Below are positions 32,676 through 34,591 of a DNA stretch of 34,591 nt, in pieces. Position 1 is the first letter of the stretch, and the number at the start of each line of letters is the position of its first letter. This DNA comes from Owenia fusiformis (Eukaryota > Annelida > Polychaeta > Sabellida > Oweniidae), in contig CAIIXF020000180.1 in NCBI GenBank assembly GCA_903813345.2, positions 73,410-108,000 on the forward strand, in the 5' to 3' direction. Made by a program: the position numbers and the translations under genes. The notes below the pieces were generated by a model, which was given only the letters and a program-made list of their open reading frames with translations, had not been told where the DNA came from and searched no databases.

Positions 32676-33330
32676 AAATTAAATTGGGACACTAGATTTC
32701 ATAAATAACAACCTTCGAAAAATCAAATATTTTTCTGATTTTAAAGGGATAGCATTTTATGGATATATTGGCATGTTTCTTGAGAACTCTGCTTCCAACA
32801 TTTTACACTCTCTTTCCTGAGATACCACTTCACTAACAACAAAACAACAGCTGTGTTTATACAGTATTTTGTACAAAACATGCAAATACAGGCAGGAAAA
32901 AAATGAATCTTAGTAATTGGACATAATCCACTTCATTGATCTAAATTTAAAAATTGCTTGATTGTTCTAAACAATCTCATTTTAGCGTATAATCTTATTC
33001 TGTTGTAAGGTAGATTTGAGCTGTATTTTTTTGGTAAACAAAGTAACCAAACACCTATACTGGCTTGACTCTCACAAAATGTCTCTCCCTGACAGTCAAG
33101 TTCAGGATCAGGAGAACCATATGATTATGTATAGTGTAGTGAATCTCCTTAAATATTTCACTGTCCTTGGCAATCAATTTTTGCTTTATCCAATACTTTT
33201 TCTTCCATGATAACAATATTTCATATAATTTTTGTCTGAATATTCTTAAAAACAGATGATCACATTCGTACTGGCTTGATACACTCAATTAGTCATTGGA
33301 GTTCTTACTCTGAAGGCTCCAATTTGTAAT
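32676..33330. other. intergenic, nothing seen
   Basis: No recognisable gene. 'ctggcttgactc' and 'ctggcttgatac' near 33060 and 33270 are short similarities that may reflect old local duplication. The overlapping open frames on both strands are not credible. Confidence 0.35.
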
Positions 33331-33616
33331 TATTCATATAACAACAAAAAATAGATCATTCCATAATGTCCATCTTTTCAAAACAAAGTCATATTCTGCC
33401 TTCCATCTTGTAGTTACAGTTGCTAACAAAATGTATTCAAAATAACGGATGTAGATCCAAAAGGTATTTTGTACTCAGAATCCACACACTGTCTTATTTA
33501 TTTTCATATAATTCAAAAATAATATCCCTCTCTTTAATATTTTTCACTATAAAGTCATATTTCTTCCTTCTATACTTATAGTTACTGCTCGTTGTGATTT
33601 AGCATTCTTTTTCTTT
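33331..33616. repeat. diverged tandem duplication of the IWS1 3' end
   Basis: 33331-33450 resembles 33498-33613: both run from 'tcatata' through 'aaagtcatatt' and 'ccttc...ttgtagttac', or 'ccttctatacttatagttac', to 'gct'. The second copy is the end of the last IWS1 exon and its 3' untranslated region; the first copy lies downstream of the gene and is diverged, its reading frame lost. Offset about 166 bases. Confidence 0.6.
33497..33502 (-). terminator. IWS1 polyadenylation signal
   Basis: AATAAA on the minus strand about 45 bases past the IWS1 stop codon, followed by GACAGTGTGTGG, a GU-rich downstream element. Predicts a short 3' untranslated region of about 60-75 bases. Confidence 0.65.
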
Positions 33617-34510
33617 TCTGCTAACTCCCGAACTTTTTTCTCATATCTATTTAAACTCTTTTTACTACTCTGAAACATAAAGTTATTCAATATTTAAGTT
33701 TGGTGGAGTGAGGCACAAGAGTTCAAATTTATCAGCCAAAATTATATTACTGTTAAACTCTTTTTACTACTCTGAAATATAAAATCATTCGGTCTTAACC
33801 GTTGTAGAGTAAGAAATATGAGTTCAAGTAAATCAGACAAAATTATGTTACTGGATTTTGATTATTGAATGTAGATAATATTTTGAACTTAATTACTGTA
33901 ATTCAAATTAATGATAGTACATACATATGTGCATCTTTGTGTATTATACCTACTCTTATCAATTCTCAGATCTTACTTATAATGTATTGGTGTTTATTAG
34001 AATTCTATTTTGTCTATTGTTGTTTAAATTTTGATACGCATCCAATAATACGGTAATAAATAATTATTATATTATCTCCATTCAATGGAGGGAAAATAAA
34101 TCTAATAATAATAATAAAAGGAGTTGTTTAATAAGATTGACAGGTAGGCCCATTTAATTATGATCAATCAATTTATCAAGGTTTTTTAAAAAAAATTGAA
34201 AGGCTTTTGATGGTCACTTATTAGAAACCTTGAAATAAATAACCAAAATTAGACGGTTGCCTTTTTGTGTCAGCTTGTATTTGACCTTAACCTTTAACTT
34301 ATTGACCTCTCACTCCTTTTAACACTAACCTTAGAGGCTGGTCTATCCTCTTTATTCCAGTTTGGCCTAACCACATAGTCTTTATGAGATGGCATTGGTA
34401 CTCTAGCCCTCATGACAAATCCTTTCTCTCCAGGCCTACTCTCCCCTTGTTGGCCTTCTAGGGCCTTGTCTATGTCTCGTCTTGGAGTCTTGCCTCCTTC
34501 CATGTCAGAA
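33547..34510 (-). CDS. IWS1: IWS1 transcription elongation factor, last two coding exons (partial)
   Basis: IWS1 (yeast Spn1) binds SPT6 and travels with elongating RNA polymerase II, linking elongation to mRNA processing and histone marks. Only its C-terminal tail is here. The penultimate exon is 34330-34510, entered through TTATTTTAG and leaving through AAG then GTTAGTG. It encodes 60 residues including [18 protein letters not shown] and [17 protein letters not shown]. The last exon is 33547-33669 (acceptor TTTCAG, phase 0) with [20 protein letters not shown] and, after a short spacer, [14 protein letters not shown] before TAG. The TPRRD...ARVPMPS.KDYVVRP.W...ISIEG order matches my recollection of the animal IWS1 C-terminus closely. 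The conserved TFIIS N-terminal-like domain and the start codon lie beyond the right edge. The intron between the exons carries a duplicated acceptor (33753-33854). Confidence 0.88.
33651..33854 (-). repeat. 102-bp tandem duplication copying the IWS1 splice acceptor
   Basis: Two head-to-tail copies, 33651-33752 and 33753-33854, about 80-85% identical. Each has 'ttaaactctttttactactc' followed by 'tgaaa(c/t)ata'. On the minus strand each supplies TTTCAG followed by AGTAGTAAAAAGAGTTTA, that is, the acceptor and first 18 coding bases of the last exon. The upstream copy (acceptor at about 33772) is a potential decoy: using it would add six correct codons and then reach a stop after three more. Confidence 0.8.
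33855..34329 (-). other. IWS1 intron, remaining part
   Basis: AT-rich intron between the last two IWS1 coding exons. It includes a short ATA/ATT-rich stretch around 34100-34125. Open frames here, such as 33865-34056 on the plus strand, are not credible. Confidence 0.5.
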
Positions 34511-34591
34511 CTAAAATAACAGAATTACAACAATAACAGACAAGGGATTAACATGCAAAATGTCACCACCTGCCACTTGTTAAAGACACCA
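34511..34591 (-). other. IWS1 upstream intron (partial)
   Basis: Sequence preceding the penultimate exon; on the minus strand it ends in a T-rich tract and TTATTTTAG. No coding sequence seen before the window edge. Confidence 0.5.

Overview
This is a eukaryotic, gene-poor, AT-rich window that looks like an invertebrate animal genome, most likely a bivalve or other lophotrochozoan. The evidence is spliced coding with GT-AG introns and AATAAA signals, a dense mix of small inverted-repeat DNA transposons and satellites, decayed retrotransposon tails, long (TTCG)n tracts, and a 'caatagctcacc...gagctaaa' repeat near 32.5 kb that I associate from memory with bivalve genomes. The taxon call is inference.

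Only three genes can be supported, all on the minus strand. (1) At 33547-34510 are the last two coding exons of IWS1, the SPT6-interacting RNA polymerase II elongation factor; its 5' part lies beyond the right edge. (2) At 27769-28494 is a complete-looking two-exon gene for a 135-residue single-pass membrane protein of unknown family. (3) At 16408-17822 is a 470-residue exon for the ectodomain, transmembrane segment and tail of a receptor-like protein with four Cys-rich PAN/Apple- or MANSC-like repeats. Its signal-peptide exon was not found. No operon-like or pathway link between the three genes is visible.

The rest is mobile and repetitive DNA. From left to right: an AT-rich tandem array interrupted by a 222-bp element with TA duplications (about 225-1215); inverted-repeat elements at 2579-3166 and 4216-6545, the latter enclosing a TTAA-flanked 541-bp element; a decayed open frame at 7688-7891; a 5-kb nested composite (about 8670-13660) holding a 160-bp satellite, a second 2.2-kb inverted-repeat element and a cluster of 14-bp palindromes; further short-period repeats at 13.8-15.8 kb; a foldback element at 19085-19745; a mariner-derived foldback (22637-23601) whose two arms both carry the start of the transposase gene; a decayed reverse-transcriptase tail; (TTCG)n and (GGAA)n tracts; a 219-bp Tc1/mariner-type non-autonomous element at 28560; a decayed LINE 3' end (30450-31010); and a 1.2-kb inverted-repeat element (31479-32675).

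The best candidates for something undescribed are the four-repeat receptor-like protein, the small orphan membrane protein, the palindrome cluster at 12551-12746, and the tandem duplications that have copied both the splice acceptor and the 3' end of the last IWS1 exon. Repeat boundaries are by eye and accurate to a few bases at best unless a target-site duplication is stated.
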